NCBI GenBank assembly: GCA_902614065.1
Contig: CACMJT010000001.1
Location: forward strand, 156,501-220,500
DNA: 64,000 nucleotides
DNA from: an uncultured Bacteroidota bacterium
GTDB lineage: Bacteria > Bacteroidota > Bacteroidia > Flavobacteriales > Flavobacteriaceae
Reading direction: 5' to 3'
Part shown: in pieces, positions 18,597 to 29,835 of the stretch
Layout of the letters: each line of letters begins with the position of its first letter
Numbering within the stretch: the stretch's first letter is position 1
The notes under the pieces: generated by a model
What the model saw: the letters and a program-made list of their open reading frames with translations, nothing else
What the model was told of the DNA's origin: nothing
Database searches by the model: none
Position numbers and translations under genes: made by a program

Positions 18597-20246
18597 TTAT
18601 TTAAGCAACTCAATCGCTTGATCTAGGGCTGGGTTAGTAATATTGTCAGCTGAAATCATAGCTGCAATTTCTTCAATTCTTTCTTGGCGATTTAGTTTTC
18701 TAAGAATTGTTTTTGGTTTATTTGAGGACAAAATCTTGTAGACTTTGAAGTGATTGGAGGCTTTTGCAGCAACTTGAGCGAGGTGTGAAATTGCAATTAT
18801 TTGAGATTTACATCCTATCTTTTTCATTAAATCACCGATTACATTCGCAACTTTACCAGATGTTCCCGAATCAATCTCATCAAAAATTAATGTAGGTAAT
18901 CTCATTTTGTCAGAGAACAACACATTAATTGCTAATAAGATTCTAGACTTCTCTCCACCTGAAGCAATCTTAATTAATTTGTTGTAATTGTTTCCTTTGT
19001 CAGATGAGTATAAAATATTTAGATTATCCATCCCATATTTATTTAGTTGATCAGACTTCTCCAAATCAAATTTTATTCTAGATTCTTTCATGGAAAGATT
19101 ATTAAAAATTATTTGGAGTTCTTTTTGAAGGTCAACAACTCTTTGTTTTCTTTTAATAAAAATTTTTTCCGCTAAGATTTGACATTTATTTTCTAGTTCC
19201 TGAGTTTGATTTTTCAGAAATTGAACCTCATTTTCTAAATCTTTTGAATTTGAAAATTTAGACGATAAATTTTGTTTAACCTTAATTAAGTCAGTAGTAG
19301 TTTTTGCATTATGTTTTGAGAGTAAATCTCTTATTTTAAAAATTCTATTTTGTACATACTCAAATCTTCTAGGATCATAAATTAGATTTTCATACTTTTT
19401 GTTAATTGAAGCAACAATATCATCAAATTCGATTTTAATCTGATCATACCTGTTTTTCAAACCAATGAAGTCATTTGATGTGGATGATATTTTATTTATT
19501 GTTGATGAGAGATTATTCATTTGTGAAATTAAACTGTAATGCTCACCATAAATTATTTGCTGATATTCATTTAACTCATTTTTTAACTTGTCATAGTTTT
19601 TAAGATTCATAAATTCTTGCTCAAGGCCTTCCTCTTCATTGTTTTGTAAGTTAAGTTCATCTATTTCACTATATAAAAATTTATTATAATCTGCATTAGA
19701 TTTAATACTAGTAAGTTGATTATTTAGTTTTTCATAAGTTTTTTGTTTGGAGATATACTGATTGTAGGCAAATAAAAAGTTCTTACTCATTAAATTAATT
19801 TCCTCATCACTGTCAATCAGATTGTAGTAAAAACTCTTTTGATTTAGAACCAAATCTTGATTTTGAGATTGGATATTAATTAAATCCTGAGTAATATTTT
19901 TTAAAATTTCTAATTTAACAGGTGAGTCATTGATAAATGCTCTAGATTTTCCATTTGATAAAATTTCCCTTCTGAAAAAAGATTCATTTTCGAAATCAAG
20001 GTCAAAATTTAAAAAATTGTCTTTTAGTTTATCATCAATTATAAAAATTGCTTCTATGACACATTTTTTATTTCTGGGGCCAACAACTTTATGGTCTATC
20101 CTCGATCCCACTAATAAGTTTAATGCTCCTATAACAATTGACTTACCTGAACCAGTCTCACCAGTTATAATATTGAAGTTTCTTTCAAAGTTAACCTTTA
20201 TATCCTCAATTAATAAATAGTTTTTTATTTCAATAGTCTTTAACAA
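18597..20246 (-). CDS. recN: DNA repair protein RecN
   Basis: RecN is an SMC-like ATPase in recombinational repair of double-strand breaks. The 549 residues have Walker A in ITGETGSGKSIVIGAL near the N-terminus, a long coiled-coil middle (about 150-390), and the C-terminal ATPase half with the signature region IASGGEKSRILLAI, Walker B PTLIFDEIDSG and the switch AISHLAQVAAKA. The length is normal for Bacteroidota. Nine bases separate it from the DUF4835 gene upstream. Confidence 0.95.
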   Translation of the reverse strand: MLKTIEIKNYLLIEDIKVNFERNFNIITGETGSGKSIVIGALNLLVGSRIDHKVVGPRNKKCVIEAIFIIDDKLKDNFLNFDLDFENESFFRREILSNGKSRAFINDSPVKLEILKNITQDLINIQSQNQDLVLNQKSFYYNLIDSDEEINLMSKNFLFAYNQYISKQKTYEKLNNQLTSIKSNADYNKFLYSEIDELNLQNNEEEGLEQEFMNLKNYDKLKNELNEYQQIIYGEHYSLISQMNNLSSTINKISSTSNDFIGLKNRYDQIKIEFDDIVASINKKYENLIYDPRRFEYVQNRIFKIRDLLSKHNAKTTTDLIKVKQNLSSKFSNSKDLENEVQFLKNQTQELENKCQILAEKIFIKRKQRVVDLQKELQIIFNNLSMKESRIKFDLEKSDQLNKYGMDNLNILYSSDKGNNYNKLIKIASGGEKSRILLAINVLFSDKMRLPTLIFDEIDSGTSGKVANVIGDLMKKIGCKSQIIAISHLAQVAAKASNHFKVYKILSSNKPKTILRKLNRQERIEEIAAMISADNITNPALDQAIELLK

Positions 20247-20255
20247 TTTCTATAA

Positions 20256-21152
20256 TTATTTGATGCTACTCCACTTGTCAGAAAAAAAAGGCGCTATTCT
20301 ATTAAGGTTGTTTTTAAGATCTTTCAAATAGCTTTCGTTATTATTATTTTTATACAAACTTATAATTTCATCATTCTTTGACTGAAAAAACATTTGTTGC
20401 ATAATTGAGTTGGGTCTTAATCTATTTATCGAATTGAATTTTCCTATTGTCTCTGAAATCGTTTGCAAAGCGTCTTCTTTATCTTCAATCAATACATCTA
20501 GTCCCTTTCGGTGATAATCATAATATATTTCTTTTATGGTTGAGTAATTGGGTGAAACTAAATTTTCAACTAACCAATATTTATTGATTCTCCCATTGTT
20601 ATAATTTTGACTCCACATGTTAGACTGGGAATTACTGGATGCAAAATCAAGAATTTTCTTTGAGTTTAAAAAATTAGATTTACCAGAATTCAGAGCAAAA
20701 GTATCTTTGTCAAGTCCAATTATAAGATTTGCATAAAATTCAAGAATTGATGCCAAATCAGATTCAAATCGATTATCAGATCTCAAAATATATTGGTTTG
20801 ACTCATAATTGAAGCTAACCCCATTATCCTTAAAAAGAAAAATATTTGTATTATAATCAGTATTATAAACCGGCCTAAAGGATTTTACCTCGAAATTACA
20901 ATTGAAAAAACTATCAGAATAACTTAAAACAGTTATTATTAATGTACAATCAATTTTTTCAAAGTTTTTTAGAGATTGGTTGTCCCAATCATTTGTATTT
21001 AAAAAACTTTCAATATTTCTTTCAAGATTTATAAAAATTTCCTTTTCTGTTTGATTTATAAAATTACTATTGACAACAACTTCACAATTTAATTGCTGGC
21101 TAGATAATTTAAAAAAGAAAAGCAATAAGGAGCTATAAGTTGTAAATCTCAT
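20256..21152 (-). CDS. DUF4835 family secreted protein (PorD-like)
   Basis: A protein of about 298 residues with an N-terminal signal peptide (RFTTYSSLLLFFF, then a polar region starting SSQQLNCEVVVN). The motifs NDWDNQSLKNFEKIDC and the layout between coaBC and recN match the flavobacterial family DUF4835. Some databases link this family to type IX secretion under the name PorD; I cannot verify that here. I start at the internal ATG at 21152 because it opens the signal peptide; an ATG at 21176 would add eight residues. It overlaps coaBC by 20 bases. The function is not known from sequence. Confidence 0.8.
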   Translation of the reverse strand: MRFTTYSSLLLFFFKLSSQQLNCEVVVNSNFINQTEKEIFINLERNIESFLNTNDWDNQSLKNFEKIDCTLIITVLSYSDSFFNCNFEVKSFRPVYNTDYNTNIFLFKDNGVSFNYESNQYILRSDNRFESDLASILEFYANLIIGLDKDTFALNSGKSNFLNSKKILDFASSNSQSNMWSQNYNNGRINKYWLVENLVSPNYSTIKEIYYDYHRKGLDVLIEDKEDALQTISETIGKFNSINRLRPNSIMQQMFFQSKNDEIISLYKNNNNESYLKDLKNNLNRIAPFFSDKWSSIK

Positions 21153-22335
21153 GCAGAATATCCTTAGCGACCTCATTTTTGAATTTTAGTTTGAATTTTT
21201 TCGTTTTACTTTTGGTAATAAAATGAATCTTATTTTTATCAGAGTTAAAACATGTGTTTTCATCAGAAATTGAATTCAAAATTATTGCATCAAGCTGTTT
21301 TTTCTCAAGCTTATTCTTAGCATTTACAATCTCATTTTCAGTTTCTAATGCAAAACCTATTACCTTTTGATTAGGTTTTTTTAGTTTGCTTAACTCAGAT
21401 ATAATATCAATATTTTTAACCAATTCTAAGTTAAATGTTTTTTTTATATTCTTTTTAATTTTTGTTTTTGATATTTTTTTTGGTTTAAAGTCCGAAACTG
21501 CAGCTGCCATAATTAAATAATCTATTTTCTTTAATTCAGATAAACACTTTTCAAACATTTCATCCGCTGAAGTTACATTTACAACTTTTATACTATTATT
21601 TCTTAGATTGATTTGAGTTGGACCGGTGACCAAGACAACATTGGCCCCCAACGATGCTGCCTCTTTTGCAATCTCGTGTCCCATCTTTCCAGAGGAATGA
21701 TTACTAATAAATCTTACCGGGTCAATCATCTCATGGGTCGGTCCAGCAGTTACAAGTATATTTTTTTTGTTATATATTAGTTTTTCCGAGATATGATCAA
21801 CTAAAATATTGAAAATATTCTTGGGTTCTTCTAGTCTGCCCTCCCCATTCAAACCACTCGCCAAATAACCCTTTGCAGGTTTAATAAAAATATTTCCTCT
21901 TTCAACTAAGCTTTTGATATTTATTTTAGTTGATTCAGAATTATACATTTCAAGATCCATAGCAGGTGCAAAAAAAACATCACAAACTGTTGACATATAT
22001 GTAGCTACTAATAAATTATCAGCGTTACCTGTAACCAATTTTGATAATGTTGATGAAGTAATTGGTGCAATAATCATGTAGTCTGCCCACTCTGCAAGTT
22101 CCACATGATTTACCCACTCTACTTTATCATCGTCTTCAAAAAAATCAGTCAAAACTTTTTTTTCTGAAAGTGTTGAAAAAGTTAGTTGAGTAACAAAATT
22201 ATTTGCGCTATCAGAGAAAATAACTTGAACATCAGCTCCTTCCCTCTTAAGTAATCTTAAAAGAATAATTGATTTGTATGCAGCAATACTACCTGTTACC
22301 CCTAAAAGAATTTTTTTTCCTTCAAGGACAGACAT
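21133..22335 (-). CDS. coaBC: Phosphopantothenoylcysteine decarboxylase/synthetase
   Basis: This bifunctional CoA-pathway enzyme joins phosphopantothenate to cysteine (CoaB, C-terminal half) and decarboxylates the product (CoaC, N-terminal flavoprotein half). The 400 residues show the FMN-binding GVTGSIAAYKSIILLR, the PAMDLEMY segment where E. coli has PAMN, and the CoaB motif ITAGPTHEMIDPVRFISN followed by HSSGKMG. The loop that carries the redox Cys in E. coli (ACGD) reads ASGL here, which I believe is usual in Bacteroidota. It lies three bases after the omega gene. Confidence 0.95.
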   Translation of the reverse strand: MSVLEGKKILLGVTGSIAAYKSIILLRLLKREGADVQVIFSDSANNFVTQLTFSTLSEKKVLTDFFEDDDKVEWVNHVELAEWADYMIIAPITSSTLSKLVTGNADNLLVATYMSTVCDVFFAPAMDLEMYNSESTKINIKSLVERGNIFIKPAKGYLASGLNGEGRLEEPKNIFNILVDHISEKLIYNKKNILVTAGPTHEMIDPVRFISNHSSGKMGHEIAKEAASLGANVVLVTGPTQINLRNNSIKVVNVTSADEMFEKCLSELKKIDYLIMAAAVSDFKPKKISKTKIKKNIKKTFNLELVKNIDIISELSKLKKPNQKVIGFALETENEIVNAKNKLEKKQLDAIILNSISDENTCFNSDKNKIHFITKSKTKKFKLKFKNEVAKDILHEIYNL

Positions 22336-22338
22336 ATA

Positions 22339-22659
22339 TTAATTGTTTTCGGGTTTCCTATGATAGATTTTTTCGTTTAACCAATTATCAATTGCAATTG
22401 CGTGGGCTTTGGGAAGCTTTTCATAGAATTTCGATACTTCAATCTGTTCTTTATTTTCAAATATTTCTTCCAAACTTTCGCTGGGTGTAGCAAATTCCTC
22501 TAATTTACTTATCAGTTCTTTTTTTATATCCTCATTTATTTGAACTGTTCTTTTTGCAATTATTGATATTGCTTTATAAATGTTATCAGTCTTGTTTTCT
22601 ATATCCTCACGGTTATATGTAACTGTTGATGTGGGGGCTTTGATTTTTTTGAAATCCAT
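22339..22659 (-). CDS. DNA-directed RNA polymerase omega subunit, Rpb6 type
   Basis: A small protein of 106 residues, opening MDFKKIKAPTSTVTYNRED. In flavobacteria this Rpb6-like protein fills the role of the RNA polymerase omega subunit (RpoZ). The helical segment with NIYKAISIIAKRTVQIN is the conserved core. The ATG at 22659 is chosen; an in-frame ATG at 22692 would run into bamD. It sits seven bases after bamD and three before coaBC, the standard flavobacterial order, which supports the call more than the short sequence itself. Confidence 0.82.
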   Translation of the reverse strand: MDFKKIKAPTSTVTYNREDIENKTDNIYKAISIIAKRTVQINEDIKKELISKLEEFATPSESLEEIFENKEQIEVSKFYEKLPKAHAIAIDNWLNEKIYHRKPENN

Positions 22660-22666
22660 AAAACTT

Positions 22667-23470
22667 TTATTGATTGGGCGCAAATATAGCAATTTCTTTG
22701 TCTATGTCTGAAATCATTGATTCTGATTTATTTAAAAATTGAGTTTGTGGATATTCACTAATCAATTCCTCATAAACTTTTCTTGCTTCATTTAATCTTT
22801 CAAGTTTTTTAGAGGGAATACTATTAACAGCCAGTTTATATGAGGAGTCAAATAAATAAAAAAGAGCATCTTCTCTAAATGGTGTGCCTGGATAATCAAT
22901 GATAAAGCTATTAAGCACTGTTATAGCAGAAACATAGTCCCTAATAGTATTATATTGCTTGGCTATTTCAAATGATTTTTTTTCAAGTTTAACCCTAAGT
23001 TCTTGTACATGATCATTTGCAAGATTAAGATTTTCCGAATACGGGTAAAAATTTATAAAATTTTGCAACTTATCTATAGCTTCAACAGTAAGCTCTTGAT
23101 CCAAACTAAACTTGGGGGATTGTTTGTAAAAGCAAAATGCTTCTAGATATGCTGCTTCTTCTACTTTTTGACTTATTGGATAGGCCTTGACAAAACTTTC
23201 AAATTGATATGCGGCTAAAACATAATTTTTAATTTCTAACAATGATTTTGCGTAAAAAAATGTTATTCTTTCCGCTTGGGGTTTTCCTCTATATTTTGGT
23301 AAAATTTGTTCAAACAACCCGCTTGCCCTTCTGAATTCTCCATTTTGATAGTATTTCTCTGCCTTTTGGTATTTAATTTTAATGTCCTCACTCCTCAAGA
23401 GTTTTTGGTATTCATTGCAAGAAGACATTAATATTAAAATAAGAATAATATATATAGATCTATAAGTCAT
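22667..23470 (-). CDS. bamD: Outer membrane assembly lipoprotein BamD
   Basis: BamD is an essential lipoprotein of the BAM complex that inserts beta-barrels into the outer membrane. The 267-residue product has a signal peptide ending in LMSSC, with the Cys as lipid anchor, then TPR repeats: YQKAEKYYQNGEFRRASGLFEQ, an AAYQFESFVKAYP repeat, and later DYVSAITVLNSFIIDYPGT. EYQKLLRSED after the Cys is typical of Bacteroidota BamD. It overlaps dapA by 11 bases and leads into the omega gene. Confidence 0.93.
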   Translation of the reverse strand: MTYRSIYIILILILMSSCNEYQKLLRSEDIKIKYQKAEKYYQNGEFRRASGLFEQILPKYRGKPQAERITFFYAKSLLEIKNYVLAAYQFESFVKAYPISQKVEEAAYLEAFCFYKQSPKFSLDQELTVEAIDKLQNFINFYPYSENLNLANDHVQELRVKLEKKSFEIAKQYNTIRDYVSAITVLNSFIIDYPGTPFREDALFYLFDSSYKLAVNSIPSKKLERLNEARKVYEELISEYPQTQFLNKSESMISDIDKEIAIFAPNQ

Positions 23471-24419
23471 TAGCTGGATATTTTTTTAAAAATTTTAAAA
23501 TTTTATCTTTCAATTTATTTGAGATTCCGGTCAAAGGTAATCTAACTTTTTCTTTACACAAATTCAATTTGCTCAATGCAAATTTTATTCCACTCGGGTT
23601 CCCTTCATCAAAAATTAATTGGAAAAAGTTATTTAAGACAAATTCAGATGAATTTAGTTTTGTTTTTGAAATATTTTGTGGTTTTGATTTATCATTCTCG
23701 TACAATAATTGAATATACGTTGAATTCATGATGCTTGGATAAGCATTTGCAGCAACTGAAATAATACCATCAGCACCAGCTCTAACAGCATCAATCATTG
23801 TAAAATCATCCCCAGAAATTACCAAAAACTCATCATGAGTATTTTTTCTAAGATTAGCTATTCTATTGGTTATTCCTGAAGCTTCCTTAATTCCAATAAT
23901 TTTTTTTGAGTATGAACTTAATTTTATAATTGTATCGTCACTAATATCTGAAGATGTTCTGCCAGGGACATTATAAAGCAATATTGGTAATGGAGAAATA
24001 TCAACAGCGTTTTTAAAATGTTGGTAAATTCCCTCTTGTGATGGCTTATTATAGTATGGGCATACCGACATAATTGCCTCGAAACCTGTTGTATCAGTTT
24101 TGCTAATTAAGTCACAAAGTTCAGTAGTGTTGTTTGAACTTATTCCTAATATTAGCGGGAGCTTATTTTTCAGAGCAGTTACAAATCTTTGATTTACAAT
24201 AGCTTTTTCTTGAGGATTGAGTGTTGATGACTCTCCGGTAGTTCCCTGAACAACGACATAGGAAATACCTCCTAAAAAAAAATATTCACACAGCTTGTCA
24301 ATAGCATCTAAATCAATATTTCCATTGTGGTCGAAGGGAGTAACAGATGCCACCCCAACACCAGAAAATAAAGATTTGTTTTTTACATTTATAAGAGGAT
24401 TGATTTTATAATTTGACAT
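23460..24419 (-). CDS. dapA: 4-hydroxy-tetrahydrodipicolinate synthase
   Basis: DapA condenses pyruvate and aspartate semialdehyde, the first committed step to lysine and diaminopimelate. The TIM-barrel protein of 319 residues has VTPFDHNG near the start, QGTTGESSTL, the proton-relay Tyr in LLYNVPGRTSSD, and the Schiff-base Lys in IGIKEASG. The first 20 residues before GVGVASVTPF are slightly longer than usual, so the true start could be a little downstream. dapF lies elsewhere in the window, so two DAP-pathway genes are present. Confidence 0.95.
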   Translation of the reverse strand: MSNYKINPLINVKNKSLFSGVGVASVTPFDHNGNIDLDAIDKLCEYFFLGGISYVVVQGTTGESSTLNPQEKAIVNQRFVTALKNKLPLILGISSNNTTELCDLISKTDTTGFEAIMSVCPYYNKPSQEGIYQHFKNAVDISPLPILLYNVPGRTSSDISDDTIIKLSSYSKKIIGIKEASGITNRIANLRKNTHDEFLVISGDDFTMIDAVRAGADGIISVAANAYPSIMNSTYIQLLYENDKSKPQNISKTKLNSSEFVLNNFFQLIFDEGNPSGIKFALSKLNLCKEKVRLPLTGISNKLKDKILKFLKKYPANDL

Positions 24420-24435
24420 TTGATTTACATGTAAT

Positions 24436-24954
24436 TTAATTAAGAATTTTTAAATACTTAACCAGCTGGTTACTGAACTTTTCAAAATTATTGTAAATAT
24501 CTTTAAAAATAATGTCATTTAACTTTTGATTTGAATTATCAAAACCAACCCTAAATTTCGCATTGCTTTTTGCAGATATAAGAGATAGTATTTTATTACT
24601 ACCGAAATAATTGATAAGCAAATCATAATTGTATGAAATAAATTCATTTGCATCAGCTGAATTCATGTTTCCAAAAAAATTTATTGAATCATCAGAAACT
24701 CTCATTTTATAAAATGGATCATTAAAACTTGTTTTTGAATAACTAACTACTTTAATGTCTTTTTCTTTTAAACCAATATTTTCAGTTAAGCTTACAATAT
24801 CCAAATAATCAATATCAAGTTCGGAATCTATAATAAATCCAACTTTTCTAATTGGCTTTTTAAATTTTCGATTTTGATTCAAAAGGATGTTGAGTGAATT
24901 ATCAATTTTCTTTTGGAGGAACTTATCTTTGATTTTTAGAAATAACTTTTTCAA
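24436..24954 (-). CDS. DUF6913 family protein, function unknown
   Basis: A 172-residue cytoplasmic protein with no signal peptide. It has a basic N-terminus (KKLFLKIKDKFLQKK), a mixed alpha/beta body including VGFIIDSE and NYFGSNKILSLISAKSNA, and ends NQLVKYLKILN. The position between dapA and ligA and the general pattern match the flavobacterial family DUF6913. No catalytic motif is visible and I cannot assign a role. It lies three bases after ligA and 16 before dapA. Confidence 0.75.
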   Translation of the reverse strand: MKKLFLKIKDKFLQKKIDNSLNILLNQNRKFKKPIRKVGFIIDSELDIDYLDIVSLTENIGLKEKDIKVVSYSKTSFNDPFYKMRVSDDSINFFGNMNSADANEFISYNYDLLINYFGSNKILSLISAKSNAKFRVGFDNSNQKLNDIIFKDIYNNFEKFSNQLVKYLKILN

Positions 24955-24957
24955 CTA

Positions 24958-27780
<2,823 letters not shown>

Positions 27781-27784
<4 letters not shown>

Positions 27785-28263
27785 AGTTTTTTTAACATCC
27801 AAACAGGACATGATGTGTGTCCCGTATTACCTAAAGGCCGATCTATATAGCTAAAGTCATTTTTTTTATATAGATTTTGCGCATCTTTCATATTATGCAT
27901 AGTCTCTATATAACAAAATTCATATCCCGTTATTTTAGCAAATTTTATACATTTTTCAATTAATTTTTTTCCAATACCAAGATTTCTGATTTTTGGTTTA
28001 AAATACATTTTTTGTATTTCACAAATATTTTCATTTTCACCTTTTAATGCATTTACGCCAGCTCCTCCTAACACTTGATTTTCTACAATTACAACGAAAT
28101 AAATACTGCGTGGGTTTTGATATGATCCAAACATATCGTCTAATTCTGGATCAGCAAGTGCGGTACCGTTTTCAGGAACATCGAATTCTCTCATCACACT
28201 AATTAGTACGTCTTTAATTTTGAAATTATCATTCTCTTTAATCTTTCTAATTTCATATTTCAT
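27781..28263 (-). CDS. GNAT-family N-acetyltransferase
   Basis: A 160-residue acetyltransferase of the GNAT fold. The acetyl-CoA binding motif A is seen in MYFKPKIRNLGIGKKLIEKCIKFA (pattern R-N-x-G-I-G). A later ETMHNMKDAQNLYKKNDF fits motif B. The substrate is unknown and cannot be read from sequence. It is the first gene of the long minus-strand block and is divergent from ribD, with 44 bases between the starts, where both promoters must lie. Confidence 0.88.
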
Positions 28264-28307
28264 TTTCGTAAATTAGTGTGTTATAAATATAATGATTTCT
28301 AAAGCCT

Positions 28308-29273
28308 ATGAATGATGAAAAATTGATGAAAAGATGCATTGAAATTGGACAGTCAGTTCTTGGGCTGACTTATCCAAATCCTAATGTAGGATCATTACTT
28401 TTTTGTGATGGAAAAATTATCTCCGAGGGGTTTACAAGCAAAGCTGGTGGAAATCATTCAGAAATAAACACAATAATAAATGTTAAAGACAAATCTTTAT
28501 TTAACAAGTCAACACTTTTTGTTACGTTAGAGCCATGTTGTCATTATGGCAAAACACCACCATGTACAAACGAAATTGTTCGCAGAGGTATAAAAAATGT
28601 AGTAATTGGATGTGAAGATCCAAATCCAATTGTGAAATCCAATGGGATAAAATATCTTATGGAAAATGGGGTAAATGTAAGATTTGGCATTTTAGAAAAA
28701 GAATGTAAAGATTTACACAAAAGGTTATTTGTATACTTTGAAAAAAACAGACCCTACATCATACTAAAATGGGCTGAATCAATTGATGGCTACATAGCTC
28801 CCAAAAGTAAGAGGGATAAAAGACCCCATTGGATATCAAACGAATTATCACGTCAAATTTCTCACAAATGGAGAAGCCAAGAACATGCAATAATGATTGG
28901 TCACAACACTGTAAAACACGACACCCCTATTTTGAATTCAAGAAACTGGAACAACATAAATAATAGAAAATTTATAATTGGAAATGATCAAATTGGACTA
29001 AATGGATTTGAAGAAATCGAAACAAAAGGAAAAACATTAAAGGCACTTGATATCTGTCAATATTTACATCATAAAAAAATACAATCTGTCATTATTGAAG
29101 GAGGTAGATTCACGTTGAATAAATTTTTAGAGGAAGATGTTTGGGATGAAGTAAGGGTTTTTAAAGCGGATACAAAAATTGTTGATGGTATCCGCGCTCC
29201 GAAACTAAAATCAAAGTATTGTAAAAAAACTAAAGTTGGGGATGATACACTATACTTTTTTAAAAATTATTGA
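28308..29273 (+). CDS. ribD: Riboflavin biosynthesis protein RibD (deaminase/reductase)
   Basis: RibD deaminates and then reduces the pyrimidine intermediate of riboflavin synthesis. The 321 residues have an N-terminal cytidine-deaminase-like domain with TYPNPNVGSLL, zinc ligands in HSE (usually HAE) and LEPCCHYGKTPPC, and a C-terminal reductase domain (about 145-321) with KWAESIDGYIAP and VIIEGGRFTLNKFL. It is slightly shorter than common RibD proteins in the reductase part. The 3' end overlaps a converging thioesterase gene by 14 bases. Confidence 0.93.
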   Translation: MNDEKLMKRCIEIGQSVLGLTYPNPNVGSLLFCDGKIISEGFTSKAGGNHSEINTIINVKDKSLFNKSTLFVTLEPCCHYGKTPPCTNEIVRRGIKNVVIGCEDPNPIVKSNGIKYLMENGVNVRFGILEKECKDLHKRLFVYFEKNRPYIILKWAESIDGYIAPKSKRDKRPHWISNELSRQISHKWRSQEHAIMIGHNTVKHDTPILNSRNWNNINNRKFIIGNDQIGLNGFEEIETKGKTLKALDICQYLHHKKIQSVIIEGGRFTLNKFLEEDVWDEVRVFKADTKIVDGIRAPKLKSKYCKKTKVGDDTLYFFKNY

Positions 29274-29667
29274 TAGAATCAGCGATATCTTTTGGACATC
29301 TAATTGGTTTATTATTTATTTTATTAAAGAAGATTAATTTTGTGTATCCTTCATTAATTAGGATTTGATCTTTAAATATTTCGTATTGAAATTCAATTGA
29401 GTATGAGGGTGGGTTCAAAAGAGTTGTTTTTATTTTAAGTTTATCCTCAAAATATGCTGGTTTTCTAAATATAATTTTACTCTCTACAACGGGCAGAATT
29501 ATATTATTTTTTTCCATTTTAAAATATGAGAATCCAATTTTTTTAAGCCAATTCAATCTACCAACCTCATAATACTTTAAGTAGTTACTGTGATGTGAGT
29601 AAGACATTGCATCTGTCTCACAATACCTTACAATAATTGACGTAGAAAATGATATTTTTTTATGCAA
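29260..29667 (-). CDS. Acyl-CoA thioesterase, YbgC/4HBT type
   Basis: A 135-residue hot-dog-fold thioesterase. The segment VRYCETDAMSYSHHSNYLKYYEVGR contains the 4HBT active-site pattern, with the Asp of ETDAM and the following His-Asn region. Its length matches single-domain acyl-CoA thioesterases such as YbgC. The acyl substrate is unknown. It converges on ribD with a 14-base overlap, and its start faces dnaA across a 168-base gap. Confidence 0.87.
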   Translation of the reverse strand: MHKKISFSTSIIVRYCETDAMSYSHHSNYLKYYEVGRLNWLKKIGFSYFKMEKNNIILPVVESKIIFRKPAYFEDKLKIKTTLLNPPSYSIEFQYEIFKDQILINEGYTKLIFFNKINNKPIRCPKDIADSINNF

Positions 29668-29755
29668 ACCTCGAGGATTTAGTGTTAATTATAATATCGA
29701 AAAAAGATTTTTAAAATTCAATAGCAAAATGATTTTTTTTTAAAAAAAAAATGTA

Positions 29756-29763
29756 CATATTTG
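29756..29763 (+). promoter_or_regulatory. Weak candidate promoter box for dnaA
   Basis: CATATTTG is a 7/8 match to TAnnTTTG, 72 bases before the dnaA ATG. The gap 29668-29835 is otherwise extremely AT-rich, with an A/T run just upstream. I saw no cluster of DnaA boxes there, so I do not call an origin. Confidence 0.3.
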
Positions 29764-29835
29764 TTGACCTAAGAAGTTTTAAAATCATTCTCGGATTTTG
29801 AAATTTTTTTTTGAAAACAATAATAAATTTTTTAT

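Noticed and set aside
29668-29835. Replication origin next to dnaA
   Set aside because: AT-rich, but no DnaA-box cluster was found by eye.
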